A DNA stretch of 64,000 nt from contig NZ_FOWC01000004.1 of assembly GCF_900115345.1 (NCBI RefSeq), positions 186,001 through 250,000 on the forward strand, in the 5' to 3' direction. A model generated the notes under the pieces. It was not told the origin of the DNA. It saw only the letters and a program-made list of their open reading frames with translations, and did not search any database. This document shows positions 7,639-16,027 of the stretch, in pieces. The number at the start of each line of letters is the position of its first letter. The stretch's first letter is position 1. Origin of the DNA: Amycolatopsis rubida. Its GTDB lineage: Bacteria > Actinomycetota > Actinomycetes > Mycobacteriales > Pseudonocardiaceae. A program made the position numbers and the translations under genes.

Positions 7639-8502
7639 ATGCCGTACGCGTACACATTCGACCAGATCCGCGACCGGCCGGTCACCGTGTTCGGTGCCGG
7701 GACGTTGGGCAGGCGCATCGCGCTGATGTTCGCCTCACGCGGCGGGACCGTGCGGATCAGCGACCCGAGCGCCGAACAGGTCGCTGCCGCAGCCGAATAC
7801 GTGGCGGAGGCGTTGCCTGTCCTGCTGGAAAAACGCGGCAACGGCGAGATCGGCCAGGTCGAGGACGCGACGTCGATCGAGGACGCCCTGCGCGACGCGT
7901 GGCTTGTCGTGGAGGCGGTGCCGGAGCGGCTGGACATCAAAATCCCGCTGTGGGGTCAGATCGACGAAGCCGCGCCTGCCGACGCCATCTTCGCCACGAA
8001 CTCGTCGTCGTATCCGTCGCGGATGATGGCCGAGAAGGTGCGTGACAAATCGCGGCTGTGCAACATCCACTTCTACATGCCGCCGACGGCGAACGCGGTC
8101 GACCTCATGTCCGACGGCGAAACCGGCCGGACCGTGCTCGACACGCTGCTCGGAGTGTTGCCGGAGTTCGGCATTCATCCGTTCGAGGCGCGCAAGGAAA
8201 GCGTCGGCTTCATTTTCAACCGCGTGTGGGCGGCGATCAAACGGGAATCGCTGGCCGTAGTCGCGGAGGGCGTCGCCCGGCCGGAGGATGTGGACGGGAT
8301 GTTCAAAATCAACTGGCATCTGCCGTACGGGCCGTTCCAGATGATGGACCAGGTCGGACTGGACGTCGTGCTGGACATCGAAAACCATTACGCGGACGAG
8401 AATCCGCACCTCCCGACCGGGCCGAGGGACCTGCTGCGCAGCTACGTCGAGGCGGGGAAGCTCGGGATCAAGACCGGCGAGGGGTTTTACTCGTACGGCT
8501 GA
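7639..8502 (+). CDS. 3-hydroxyacyl-CoA dehydrogenase-like NAD-binding protein
   Basis: 287 residues with an N-terminal Rossmann fold (VTVFGAGTLGRRIALMFASRG, GxGxxG at residues 19-24) and the second half of the 3-hydroxyacyl-CoA dehydrogenase fold: FATNSSSYPSR near residues 120-130, and NIHFYMPP holding the histidine at the catalytic position. The expected reaction is oxidation of a 3-hydroxyacyl-CoA or similar acid with NAD+. The unusual MPP after the histidine and the stand-alone gene suggest a non-fatty-acid substrate (inference). ATG at 7639 follows GAAAGGTGAG. It reads divergently from the frameshifted gene and is followed 1 bp later by the convergent histidine kinase. Confidence 0.8.
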   Translation: MPYAYTFDQIRDRPVTVFGAGTLGRRIALMFASRGGTVRISDPSAEQVAAAAEYVAEALPVLLEKRGNGEIGQVEDATSIEDALRDAWLVVEAVPERLDIKIPLWGQIDEAAPADAIFATNSSSYPSRMMAEKVRDKSRLCNIHFYMPPTANAVDLMSDGETGRTVLDTLLGVLPEFGIHPFEARKESVGFIFNRVWAAIKRESLAVVAEGVARPEDVDGMFKINWHLPYGPFQMMDQVGLDVVLDIENHYADENPHLPTGPRDLLRSYVEAGKLGIKTGEGFYSYG

Positions 8503-8503
8503 A

Positions 8504-9553
8504 TCACGGCAGCACGACGTCGACCTGCAGCCCGCCGTCCGCCACCGCGACCGCGGAGACGCGACCGCCGTGCGCGGTGGCTACCGAGTTCACAATCGAC
8601 AATCCGAGGCCGGCTCCGTCGCGATGGTTCAGGCGTTCGGCGGTCAGCCTGCGGAACGGCTGGAACAGCGAATCGACCGCCTCGGCAGGCACTCGGTCGC
8701 CGGAGTTGCGGACGCTCAGTGCCGGCTCGCCGCCGACGTGCACCTCGACCCATCCGCCGGGGCGGTTGTACTTGATCGCGTTGTGCACGAGGTTGGCGAT
8801 CATCCGTTCGAGCAGGACGGGATCGCCGGATACCGCGCGCTCGGCGGAGTGACGGCGCAGGGTCAGTTCGTGCTCGGTCAGCTGGTCGCCGTACCGGGCG
8901 ACGACGGCGTCCACCAGTTCGTCAAGCCGGACCGGGATCGTGCCGGGCAGTCCGCGGTCGGCTTCGGCCAGCACCAGCAGGCCCTCGATCAGCTGCTCGT
9001 TGCGTTCGTTGACGACGAGCAGCTGTGCCGCGAGCCGCCGCACGTCCTCTCCCCCGCCGGTGACGATCGCGACCTCTGCGAGCGTCCGCTGCACGGCAAG
9101 CGGCGTGCGCAGCTCGTGTGACGCGTTCGCGGCGAATCGGCGCTGGCCTTCGAAGCCGGCTGCGACGCGGTCGAGCATTCCGTTGACCGCCGTCGAGAGG
9201 ACCCGCAGCTCGCGCTCGGTCTGGTGCGGGGGCATGCGCTGACCCAGGTTCTGCGGCCCCAGCTGGTCGATGGTGGACGAAAGATCCAGCAACGGCCGCA
9301 CCACCCACGACACCACCGGACGCCACCCGCGAATCGCCACAACGACGACGAGGACCAGCGGCAGGAACCACCAGATCGTGCCCAGCGGGTTGCGGCAAGC
9401 GGTACCGCGAGGGCAGAACGAACTGTCCACGTAGGTCCCGAGCACCATGGCGGCTCCTTTGCCGACCGGGTAGGCCAGCACCAGCGCGACCAGCAGTCCG
9501 CCGAGGAACACCAGCTCGATGCGACCGCGCAGCGAGGCCCGGGCCCGTTTCAG
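8504..9553 (-). CDS. Sensor histidine kinase of two-component system
   Basis: About 349 residues. Two membrane segments (residues about 13-36 and 60-77) flank a short extracellular loop with two cysteines. They are followed by a HAMP-like linker, the H box SHELRTP (His146), an N box (NLVHNAIKYN) and a G box (GAGLGLSIVN). The gene follows its response regulator. The regulator's stop overlaps a CTG in the arrangement CTGA, exactly where an ATGA overlap is normally found, so CTG at 9553 may be the start; GTG at 9511 is the fallback and would shorten the N-terminus by 14 residues. The signal sensed is unknown. Confidence 0.85.
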   Translation of the reverse strand: MKRARASLRGRIELVFLGGLLVALVLAYPVGKGAAMVLGTYVDSSFCPRGTACRNPLGTIWWFLPLVLVVVVAIRGWRPVVSWVVRPLLDLSSTIDQLGPQNLGQRMPPHQTERELRVLSTAVNGMLDRVAAGFEGQRRFAANASHELRTPLAVQRTLAEVAIVTGGGEDVRRLAAQLLVVNERNEQLIEGLLVLAEADRGLPGTIPVRLDELVDAVVARYGDQLTEHELTLRRHSAERAVSGDPVLLERMIANLVHNAIKYNRPGGWVEVHVGGEPALSVRNSGDRVPAEAVDSLFQPFRRLTAERLNHRDGAGLGLSIVNSVATAHGGRVSAVAVADGGLQVDVVLP

Positions 9554-10209
9554 GTAGCCAAACGGTAGCCAGCGCCGGGAACTGTGTGGACTATCGGCGG
9601 CGGGCCGAGTTTCTTCCGCAGCGTCATGACCGTCATCCGCACTGTGTTCGTGAACGGATCGGCGTGTTCGTCCCATGCCTTCTCCAGCAGCTCTTCCGGG
9701 CTGACGACCCGCTCCTCGGCCCGCAGCAGCACCTCCAGCACGGCGAATTGCTTGGGAGACAAGGACAACGGCCGGCCGTCGCGCGACGCGAACCTCTTGG
9801 CCGGATCCAGTTCGACGCCCGCGCCGCACAGCACCGGCGGCAACGAGGGTCGTGCCCGCCTCGCCAGCGCGTGCACCCTGGCGACGAGTTCGGCGAACGC
9901 GAACGGCTTCGTGAGATAGTCGTCCGCGCCCAGGCCGAGCCCTTCGACCCGGTCGCGAATACCCGCCGCGGCGGTCAGCATCAGCACCCGGGTCTCGCCG
10001 CCGTCGCCGGCGATCCTGCGGCAGATCTCGTCGCCGTGCACCCGGGGCAGGTCGCGGTCCAGCAGCACGACGTCGTACCGATGGACGGCGACGCGTTCGA
10101 GCGCGGCGTCGCCGTCGTAGCAGACGTCGACTGCCATGCCCAGATGCCGCAATCCCTCCGTGACAGAGTCGGCCAGCATCCGCTCGTCCTCGGCCACGAG
10201 CACTCGCAT
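9550..10209 (-). CDS. OmpR-family response regulator
   Basis: 219 residues. The receiver domain (1-115) carries the acidic pair E7/D8, the phosphoacceptor Asp51 (VVLLDRDLP) and Lys103 (LTKPF). The winged-helix domain (about 125-218) ends in the classic GAGYRLAT. It is the first gene of a two-gene operon with the histidine kinase at 8504. Phosphorylation at Asp51 by that kinase would switch DNA binding. The targets are not evident; the neighbouring mannosyltransferase is transcribed away from it. Confidence 0.92.
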   Translation of the reverse strand: MRVLVAEDERMLADSVTEGLRHLGMAVDVCYDGDAALERVAVHRYDVVLLDRDLPRVHGDEICRRIAGDGGETRVLMLTAAAGIRDRVEGLGLGADDYLTKPFAFAELVARVHALARRARPSLPPVLCGAGVELDPAKRFASRDGRPLSLSPKQFAVLEVLLRAEERVVSPEELLEKAWDEHADPFTNTVRMTVMTLRKKLGPPPIVHTVPGAGYRLAT

Positions 10210-10310
10210 TCAGTTTCCCCTCACGAGCGCCAGTACACCGCCGGGCGGATAAAGACCGGATAAACGCCGATCTTAACTGCTCGGGATCACGCGCTGACTA
10301 GACCTGCGGG

Positions 10311-12503
10311 ATGATCTTCGCCAGGAAACGCGCGTCTGGTACACGGTTCGCGGGGGCGGGCGGGCCGGTCGCGAGACGCTGGTCTGCCGCGCGGTTCCAG
10401 CGCAGCGCACGGCTTGAGCCGAGTGCGCGAATCCGGCCTCGCGCACTGCTCGAGCCGGGCGGATCCACCTCACAGCTCGGGTCAGTCAGCGGGGTCGCGA
10501 TCGTCGCGTCCAGCCCATCGTCCAGGCCGCCCGCAGGCTCCGGGAGCACCGGACGGCTCGAACCGGCCGCGCAGTCCGGATTCTTGGCACAGCCTGGGCC
10601 CCTTGGGCTATCCGGGTTCGTCACATGGCCGGGATCGATGGCACGGGTATGGCCCGTCGCGCGAGCCGCCGGGAAACGCGTGTCCGTCCCGATGCTCACC
10701 GGAAAGCACGCGCCTGCCTCAGCGCGTCCGGGAATGCGCACCTTCGCCGTGAAGTCTTCCGGAGCGAACGAGCCTGCCTCCGGACTCTCCGGGAAGCGCG
10801 TGTCCACACCAGCACTCGGCAGAAGAAACGCGTCCCTCCCAGCGCACACCAGGAAACGCGCCTCGGCGGCACGGTCTCCCGGACGGGGAGCGTCTGCCGT
10901 TGGGCTCGCCGGATCGGTACTGGTTTCGCTCGGCGCGTTCGGCGCGGGCGCGACGCTGCGGCACGACCCCGTGCTGTCGGGGACCGTGTTGAGCGCCGTG
11001 CGGTTCGGCCATGGCCGCCTGCTGGCGACTGCTGTTGTCTATCTCGGCATTTTCCTCCTGATATCAGCTTGGGTCCGATTGGGACATTCTGCGCGCGCGG
11101 GCCAGGTGAATGCACGGAAGATCGTGCGGACGACCTGGATGTGGTGCGTGCCGCTGCTCTGCGCACCACCGTTGTTCAGCACGGACCTGTACACGTATCT
11201 CGCACAGGGCGTGGTGGCACATGCCGGCCTCGATCCCTATACCCGCGTTGCGGCTGACTTTCCGGGTCCGATCACCGACAACGCGGCCGGTGACTGGCTG
11301 CGTATTCCGTCGCCCTACGGGCCGTTGCATATCCTGATCGTGAAAAGCGTCCTCTCGGTGACTGGTGACAACGTGATACTCGGGGCGCTGCTGACCCGCC
11401 TTGCCATGACGGCGGGTCTGGCGCTGATGTTCGTCGCGGTGCCGATCCTGTGCCGGCGACTGGGCGCGCGGGCGGAGTGTGCGCTGTGGCTGGCAACCGC
11501 GAACCCGTTGACGGTGCTGTGCGTGGTTTCAGGCGGGCACAACGACTTGCTGATGATCGGGCTCTTGAGTGCGGGCGCTGCGTTGGTGATCACCACTCTA
11601 CCAGGGTTGGGGTTCGTCTTGGTAGCGCTTGCCGCGGCGGTGAAAGCTCCGGCCGCGGTGGCGTTGCCGTTTCTCTGGTGGGAGTGGGCGCGCCGTCGAT
11701 CGGGCGGGCGGATTTCTGTTCGTGGCTATGGATTCACGTTCGTCGCCGCAGTGTCCGTTGTGGTCGCTACGATAGGCCTCTGCAGTGTCGTCGCCGGGGT
11801 CGGCCTCGGATGGATTCGTGCGCTGAGCGGAAATTCGATGCTGAAGCCTTGGCTGTCGGCTTCGACTTCGGCCGGGAAGATTGTGGGCGTTCTGACGGAT
11901 GATCCCGCGGAAGCCGTTGCGGTGAGCCGGATTGCGGGCTGCGTCGCGCTTGTGGTTGTGGTCACTTGGCTGTGGTGGCGTTCGCGAGCGGGCGGCGCGG
12001 GCGTGGTGCGTGGTGCTGCTGCGGCCCTGTTTGCGACTGTTGTGCTGGCACCGGTGGCTCTTCCCTGGTATTTCACGTGGCCGCTGGTTCTGGGAAGTGC
12101 TGCTGCGTGGCCTGTTTCCCGGGTCGCCGTCGCGGCTGCTGCGTCCGCGTGGCTGGTGGTCAGCACTCATCCTGACGGGAAAAGTTTGCTGCCGCCTTGG
12201 GGATTCGGGGTGCTGGCGGTGGCGTCGATCGTCGTGGGCGTGCTGACGATGCACGGGAAGTTCGCACGCCCGGGTGATGCTGGCGGTGGTAGAGTGGTGG
12301 CATCAACCTTCGAAGGTTCTTCGTTACCCATCAATGGATTTCTTGCCATTCGTGCGAATCTGCGTGCCGGTCTGGGTGTGACGCTCAAGGATCGTGACCG
12401 TGTCGCTGTTACTGCACCACGGTCGGCCCTGGCGGATGGAGACGGATGCGCCGAGGAACGCGGGTGCTCGGCTGAGCCGGGCGTTACACGGCCGTCGTGC
12501 TGA
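10311..12503 (+). CDS. MptB-like polyprenol-phosphomannose mannosyltransferase
   Basis: The ORF encodes 730 residues. Residues about 190-620 are a polytopic membrane protein with a DLYTYLAQG motif in the first large loop, IPSPYGPLHILI, and a GGHNDLLMIGLL segment: signatures of the actinobacterial alpha-(1->6)-mannopyranosyltransferase family (MptA/MptB, GT-C fold). These enzymes add mannose from polyprenyl-phosphomannose to cell-envelope lipoglycans outside the membrane. Residues 1-180 are an Arg/Ser/Gly-rich extension in which KRVS/KRAS-type units recur, encoded by repeats around GGAAACGCG. This part may be untranslated: ATGs at residues 110, 128 and 142 are alternatives and no strong ribosome site precedes 10311. 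The C-terminal 80 residues are also low complexity and run into tandem repeats. Confidence 0.72.
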   Translation: MIFARKRASGTRFAGAGGPVARRWSAARFQRSARLEPSARIRPRALLEPGGSTSQLGSVSGVAIVASSPSSRPPAGSGSTGRLEPAAQSGFLAQPGPLGLSGFVTWPGSMARVWPVARAAGKRVSVPMLTGKHAPASARPGMRTFAVKSSGANEPASGLSGKRVSTPALGRRNASLPAHTRKRASAARSPGRGASAVGLAGSVLVSLGAFGAGATLRHDPVLSGTVLSAVRFGHGRLLATAVVYLGIFLLISAWVRLGHSARAGQVNARKIVRTTWMWCVPLLCAPPLFSTDLYTYLAQGVVAHAGLDPYTRVAADFPGPITDNAAGDWLRIPSPYGPLHILIVKSVLSVTGDNVILGALLTRLAMTAGLALMFVAVPILCRRLGARAECALWLATANPLTVLCVVSGGHNDLLMIGLLSAGAALVITTLPGLGFVLVALAAAVKAPAAVALPFLWWEWARRRSGGRISVRGYGFTFVAAVSVVVATIGLCSVVAGVGLGWIRALSGNSMLKPWLSASTSAGKIVGVLTDDPAEAVAVSRIAGCVALVVVVTWLWWRSRAGGAGVVRGAAAALFATVVLAPVALPWYFTWPLVLGSAAAWPVSRVAVAAAASAWLVVSTHPDGKSLLPPWGFGVLAVASIVVGVLTMHGKFARPGDAGGGRVVASTFEGSSLPINGFLAIRANLRAGLGVTLKDRDRVAVTAPRSALADGDGCAEERGCSAEPGVTRPSC

Positions 12504-12708
12504 CGCGGAAGGCTGAGCTTCACACAGCCGCCGCGCAGACGCGAAGGCCGAGCGTCACACGACCGTCGCGCTGACACAGAAGGCCGAGCACCACACGACC
12601 GTCGCGCTGACACAGAAGGCCGAGCACCACACGACCGTCGCGCTGACACAGAAGGCCGGGCGTCACGCGACCGTCGCGCTGGCGCAAAAGAACGACAGGC
12701 CGAGCACG
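12486..12708. repeat. 36-bp tandem repeat, about six copies
   Basis: Units run ACACGACCGTCGCGCTGACA followed by CAGAAGGCCGAGCACC, starting near 12486, 12522, 12557, 12593, 12629 and 12665. The units from 12557 to 12664 are almost identical; the outer ones are diverged. The array begins inside the last codons of the mannosyltransferase frame and continues into the gap. On the minus strand it would read as a 12-residue repeat, but no credible gene contains it. Confidence 0.85.
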
Positions 12709-12884
12709 CCTGGCTGAGGGCGGGCTCGGAATGGCTCCACGCTCAGCCAGGCACCGGCACAAGCCCGGCCCAGCCCGGCCAGCCCAACCCGGCACGGCAT
12801 GGCACGGGACGGGACGGGACAGCACGGCACGGCACGGCACGGGCATGACAGGACCAAGGTCCAGAGAGGAGAACGCCAGAGAAC
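12709..12884. repeat. Low-complexity GGCAC/GGGAC microsatellite in gap
   Basis: The span between the tandem array and the SRPBCC gene contains runs of AGCCCGGCC and of GGCAC/GGGAC pentamers (clearest at 12790-12842). No gene is visible in the 12504-12884 gap. Confidence 0.7.
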
Positions 12885-13379
12885 TCAATCCAGCGAAACC
12901 GCGACTTGCTCCAGTGCGTCCATCGACTCCTGCATGCCACCCTCCATACCGGACTCCAGGATGGCGTCGCGGAGTTGCTTGGTATGCGTTTCGGTCAGCA
13001 TGGTCACCGTGGTGCGGTTGCTCGATTCGGCGAACGTCACGGTGACCACGGGGGCGTCCGCGTCCGAGGCTCCTGGGGTTTCGTAGACCTCGGTGTGGAC
13101 CAGGCGTTCGCTGGGCGTTATCTCGCGATATTCGCCGTGAAAAGCGACCTCGAAATCGCCGTTCGCCAGCATCACGTAGCGCCATTGGCCGCCGACGCGC
13201 AGGTCGATGTCCACGGACGTCACGGTGCCCCGGTTGCCTGCCCACCAGCGTTTCACCAGGTCTGGCGTGGTCCAGGCGCGGTAGACGCGCTGTCTTGGGG
13301 CGGCGAAATCGCGGGTGATCAGGATCTGGTCGTCAGCGGGCAGGGTCACCTTCGCGGTGCCGGTCGTCGTGCCGGTCAT
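12885..13379 (-). CDS. SRPBCC (AHSA1-like) domain protein
   Basis: 164 residues with the START/AHSA1 pattern ITRDFAAPRQRVYRAWTTPDLVKRWWAG, a central VDLRVGGQWRYVM-like strand and a C-terminal long helix (GMQESMDALEQVA). These small hydrophobic-pocket proteins are commonly encoded directly after an ArsR regulator in actinobacteria. Here the start overlaps the ArsR gene by 47 bp, so the two are translated from one transcript. The ligand and reaction are unknown. Confidence 0.88.
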   Translation of the reverse strand: MTGTTTGTAKVTLPADDQILITRDFAAPRQRVYRAWTTPDLVKRWWAGNRGTVTSVDIDLRVGGQWRYVMLANGDFEVAFHGEYREITPSERLVHTEVYETPGASDADAPVVTVTFAESSNRTTVTMLTETHTKQLRDAILESGMEGGMQESMDALEQVAVSLD

Positions 13380-13719
13380 GGTTTTCCTCCTCGGTCGGGT
13401 CCATTTCTTCCAGGACGGCGTCCAGCGAGGCGAACCGTTCCTCCCAGGAACGTTCGTAGCGGCGCACCCAGTCGTGGATCGGTTTGAGGGCGCGGCCGTT
13501 CAAGCTGTAGAGGCGCTGCCTGCCCTCGTCCCGCACCTCGACCGCGCCTACCTCGCGCAATACTCGGAGGTGCTTCGACACTTGCGGTTGGCCCAAGCCC
13601 AGCATGCGGACCAGGTCGTTCACTGGGCGTTCGCCCTCGGCGAGGACGTCCAGGATTTCCCGGCGCCGTGGTTCGGCGACGGCGTTGAAGACGTCCGCGG
13701 TGGTTGCTGCCCGTGCCAT
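13333..13719 (-). CDS. ArsR-family winged-helix regulator
   Basis: 128 residues. The core helix-turn-helix reads VFNAVAEPRRREILDVLAEGERPVNDLV, then LGLGQPQVSKHLRVLREVGAV, an ArsR/SmtB fold without metal-binding cysteines, as expected for the subgroup paired with SRPBCC proteins. The C-terminal 20 residues are charged and lie in the overlap with the next gene. It probably binds the CGGCA-N6-TGCCG inverted repeat immediately upstream of its ATG and controls its own operon. Confidence 0.88.
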   Translation of the reverse strand: MARAATTADVFNAVAEPRRREILDVLAEGERPVNDLVRMLGLGQPQVSKHLRVLREVGAVEVRDEGRQRLYSLNGRALKPIHDWVRRYERSWEERFASLDAVLEEMDPTEEENHDRHDDRHREGDPAR

Positions 13720-13720
13720 C

Positions 13721-13736
13721 CGGCAATAATATGCCG
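13721..13736. promoter_or_regulatory. Inverted repeat before ArsR gene
   Basis: CGGCA-ATAATA-TGCCG lies two bases upstream of the ArsR start codon, in a rare AT-rich patch. Position and symmetry suggest an autoregulatory operator overlapping the promoter or the 5' end of the transcript. Confidence 0.5.
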
Positions 13737-13749
13737 ATATGGGTATACG

Positions 13750-14340
13750 TCAAGAGGTCGGGCGGGCGCGGACGTGGAAGCGTTCTCCTTGCGGACCGAA
13801 CAGGGCCAGGACCTCGCAGACCTCGTCCCCCGCGTTGCCGAACCAGTGCGGGACGTGGGTGTCGAACTCGGCGACCTCTCCTGGACGGAGGATTACGTCG
13901 TGGTCGCCGAGCATCAGGCGCAGCTGTCCGGACAGGACGTACATCCACTCGTATCCCTCGTGGACCCGCTGGTCGGGGGGTTCGGGGGTTCGTTCTGGCG
14001 GGAGGATCATCTTGTAGGCGCGCAGGCCGCCGGGGCGGCGGGTGAGCGGCAGGTAGGTCCGGCCGTGCCGGACGAACGGTTTCGGGTGCAGGCGCGGGTC
14101 GCCGGTCGGCGGTGCGCCGACCAGTTCGTCCAGCGGGACCTGGTAGGCGCGGGCCAGGGCCAGCAGCAGTTCCAGGGTCGGTTTGCGCTGGCCGGCCTCA
14201 AGTCGCGACAGGGTGCTCACCGAGATGCCGGTCGTTTCCGAAAGACCGGTCAGCGTCGCGTTGCGTTGTTTGCGCAGGGCGCGCAGCCTCGGGCCGACCG
14301 CGTGCAGGACCTCGCCGAGCTCCTGGTCGTCTTCGCTCAT
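13750..14340 (-). CDS. XRE-family regulator with C-terminal cupin
   Basis: 196 residues from ATG 14340. Residues 12-70 are an XRE helix-turn-helix (LRALRKQRNATLTGLSETTGI, then VSTLSRLEAGQRKPTLELLLALA). Residues 110-190 are a cupin (YEWMYVLSGQLRLMLGDHDVILRPGEVAEFDTHVPHWF) that would bind a small ligand. This arrangement is typical of sensors of amines, amino acids or related metabolites. The gene is divergent from the reductase-methyltransferase fusion at 14432 and separated by two inverted repeats, so it most likely controls that enzyme. Confidence 0.87.
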   Translation of the reverse strand: MSEDDQELGEVLHAVGPRLRALRKQRNATLTGLSETTGISVSTLSRLEAGQRKPTLELLLALARAYQVPLDELVGAPPTGDPRLHPKPFVRHGRTYLPLTRRPGGLRAYKMILPPERTPEPPDQRVHEGYEWMYVLSGQLRLMLGDHDVILRPGEVAEFDTHVPHWFGNAGDEVCEVLALFGPQGERFHVRARPTS

Positions 14341-14349
14341 GCCGTTCAA

Positions 14350-14381
14350 TTTGCCACTTCGGCAAAGAACTTTGTCAAGTT
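14350..14381. promoter_or_regulatory. Two adjacent inverted repeats in XRE/oxidoreductase promoter
   Basis: TTTGCC-ACTTC-GGCAAA (14350-14366) is followed by AACTT-TGTC-AAGTT (14368-14381). Both lie between the divergent XRE-cupin gene and the fusion enzyme. Either could be the regulator's operator; the first is the better palindrome. Confidence 0.5.
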
Positions 14382-14431
14382 GGCGCGTTCTCCGGATAGT
14401 CCGGTGGCAAGGGGACCGACAGGAGGATCCA

Positions 14432-16027
14432 GTGGACGAGAAGTACGACGTGGTGGTGGTCGGCGGCGGTGCGGCCGGGCTCAGCGGAGCGGTGGCGCTC
14501 GCTCGGTCGCGGCGGTCGGTGCTGGTCGTGGATTCCGGTGAGCCGCGCAACGCGCCGGCCGGGCATGTGCACAACTATCTTGGCCGCGAGAGCACGCCGC
14601 CTGCCGAGTTGCTCTCGCTCGGGCGCGCGGAGCTGGCCGGGTACGGCGGCGAGGTGATCGCGCAGACGGTGACGTCGGTTGCCAAGGGGGACAACGGGTT
14701 CGAGATCTCGCTGGCCGACGGGCGGCGCACGCACGCGCGGCGGGTGCTGGTCGCGACCGGTCTCGTCGACGAGCTTCCCGACGTCGCCGGGCTGGCGGCG
14801 CGGTGGGGGCGTGACGTACTGCATTGCCCGTACTGCCACGGCTGGGAAGTGCGCGACCGGGCGGTCGGCGTGCTGTCGACCGGTCCGATGACCGGGCACC
14901 AGGCGCTGATGTGGCGGCAGCTGACCGGCGACGTGGTCGTTTTCCGGCACACGCACGGGGATTTCGACGAGGCTCCGCTGCTGGCTCGCGGGATCCGGAT
15001 CGTGGACGGAGCGGTCGCGGCGGTCGAGGCCGAGGACGACCAGCTGACCGGGGTGCGGCTTGAATCGGGTGAGGTCGTGGCGCGGGAGGCGTTGGCGGTC
15101 GCGGCGCAGGCCAGGACGCGGGCGGACTTTCTCGCGCCGCTCGGGATCGAGCCGGAACCGGTGGAGTTCAACGGTTTCGTGATCGGCACGCGGGTTCCCG
15201 CGGACGCGGCCGGACGGACCTCCGTGCCCGGTTTGTGGGTGGCGGGGAACGTCACGGACATGCGGGCGCAGGTCGTGGTTTCGGCCGCGGCGGGATTGAT
15301 GGCCGGGGCGGCGATCAACGGCGAGCTGGTCGAGGAGGAGGTCGCGGAAGCCCTGCGGCTGCGGGAAGAGCCGTTCTCGCACGAGATGGAGCGGGAGGTC
15401 GCGCGGGCCAACGAGCACCACGCGGAGGCGCCGCCGTTCGACCGTGCTTCCTGGGAGGAGCGGTACCGCTCGCAGGACGAGATGTGGAGCGGGCGGCCGA
15501 ACGATCAGCTCGTGACCGAGGCTCGCGGCCTCGAACCGGGCCACGCGCTGGACGCCGGCTGCGGCGAGGGCGGCGACGCGCTGTGGCTCGCGCAGCAGGG
15601 CTGGCACGTGACGGCAGTCGACTTCTCCACGACGGCCATCGAACGCGGGCGCGCGCAGGCGGCAGAACTCGGGGTGGCGGACCGGATCACGTGGGTCGCG
15701 GCGGACTTGGGCGAGTGGGTGCCGGAGTCGAAGTTCGACCTGGTGACGTCGCATTTCCTGCACATACCGGCGGCGGCCCGGACGGTGGCGTTCGCGCGGC
15801 TCGCGGACGCGGTGGCACCGGGCGGGACGCTGCTGGTGGTGGGCCACGACCCCGCGGATCACCACGCCGGGCGGCCGCATATGGCGGACATGATGTTCAC
15901 GGCCGAGGAAGTGGCGGAGACGTTGGATCAGTCGTGGGCTTCGGTGGCGGCGGACCTTCGCGAACGGACCGCGGTCGGGGCGGAGACGGTGGTTCGGGAC
16001 ACGGTGCTGGCGGCTCGGAAGAAGTGA
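14432..16027 (+). CDS. Thioredoxin-reductase-like flavoprotein fused to class I methyltransferase
   Basis: 531 residues from a GTG at 14432, 5 bases after AGGAGG. Residues 1-305 form a thioredoxin-reductase-like NAD(P)/FAD domain: VVVVGGGAAGLSG (GxGxxG at 11-16), the redox pair CPYC (Cys132/Cys135) and VPGLWVAGNVTD near the C-terminal FAD site. Residues 336-531 are a SAM-dependent methyltransferase with LDAGCGEGGDALWLA as motif I near 373-386. The domains meet at a short linker (AEAPPFDRASWEERY). Fusions of this kind occur in actinobacterial genomes; the substrate is unknown to me. A dithiol reductase joined to a methyltransferase suggests handling of a thiol, selenium or metalloid compound, but that is speculation. 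The long upstream extension of the frame is antisense to the XRE gene. Confidence 0.85.
   Translation: MDEKYDVVVVGGGAAGLSGAVALARSRRSVLVVDSGEPRNAPAGHVHNYLGRESTPPAELLSLGRAELAGYGGEVIAQTVTSVAKGDNGFEISLADGRRTHARRVLVATGLVDELPDVAGLAARWGRDVLHCPYCHGWEVRDRAVGVLSTGPMTGHQALMWRQLTGDVVVFRHTHGDFDEAPLLARGIRIVDGAVAAVEAEDDQLTGVRLESGEVVAREALAVAAQARTRADFLAPLGIEPEPVEFNGFVIGTRVPADAAGRTSVPGLWVAGNVTDMRAQVVVSAAAGLMAGAAINGELVEEEVAEALRLREEPFSHEMEREVARANEHHAEAPPFDRASWEERYRSQDEMWSGRPNDQLVTEARGLEPGHALDAGCGEGGDALWLAQQGWHVTAVDFSTTAIERGRAQAAELGVADRITWVAADLGEWVPESKFDLVTSHFLHIPAAARTVAFARLADAVAPGGTLLVVGHDPADHHAGRPHMADMMFTAEEVAETLDQSWASVAADLRERTAVGAETVVRDTVLAARKK

Noticed and set aside
14183-14431. Upstream extension of the reductase-methyltransferase fusion
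   Set aside because: It is antisense to the XRE gene; GTG 14432 has an AGGAGG site and starts the Rossmann motif.
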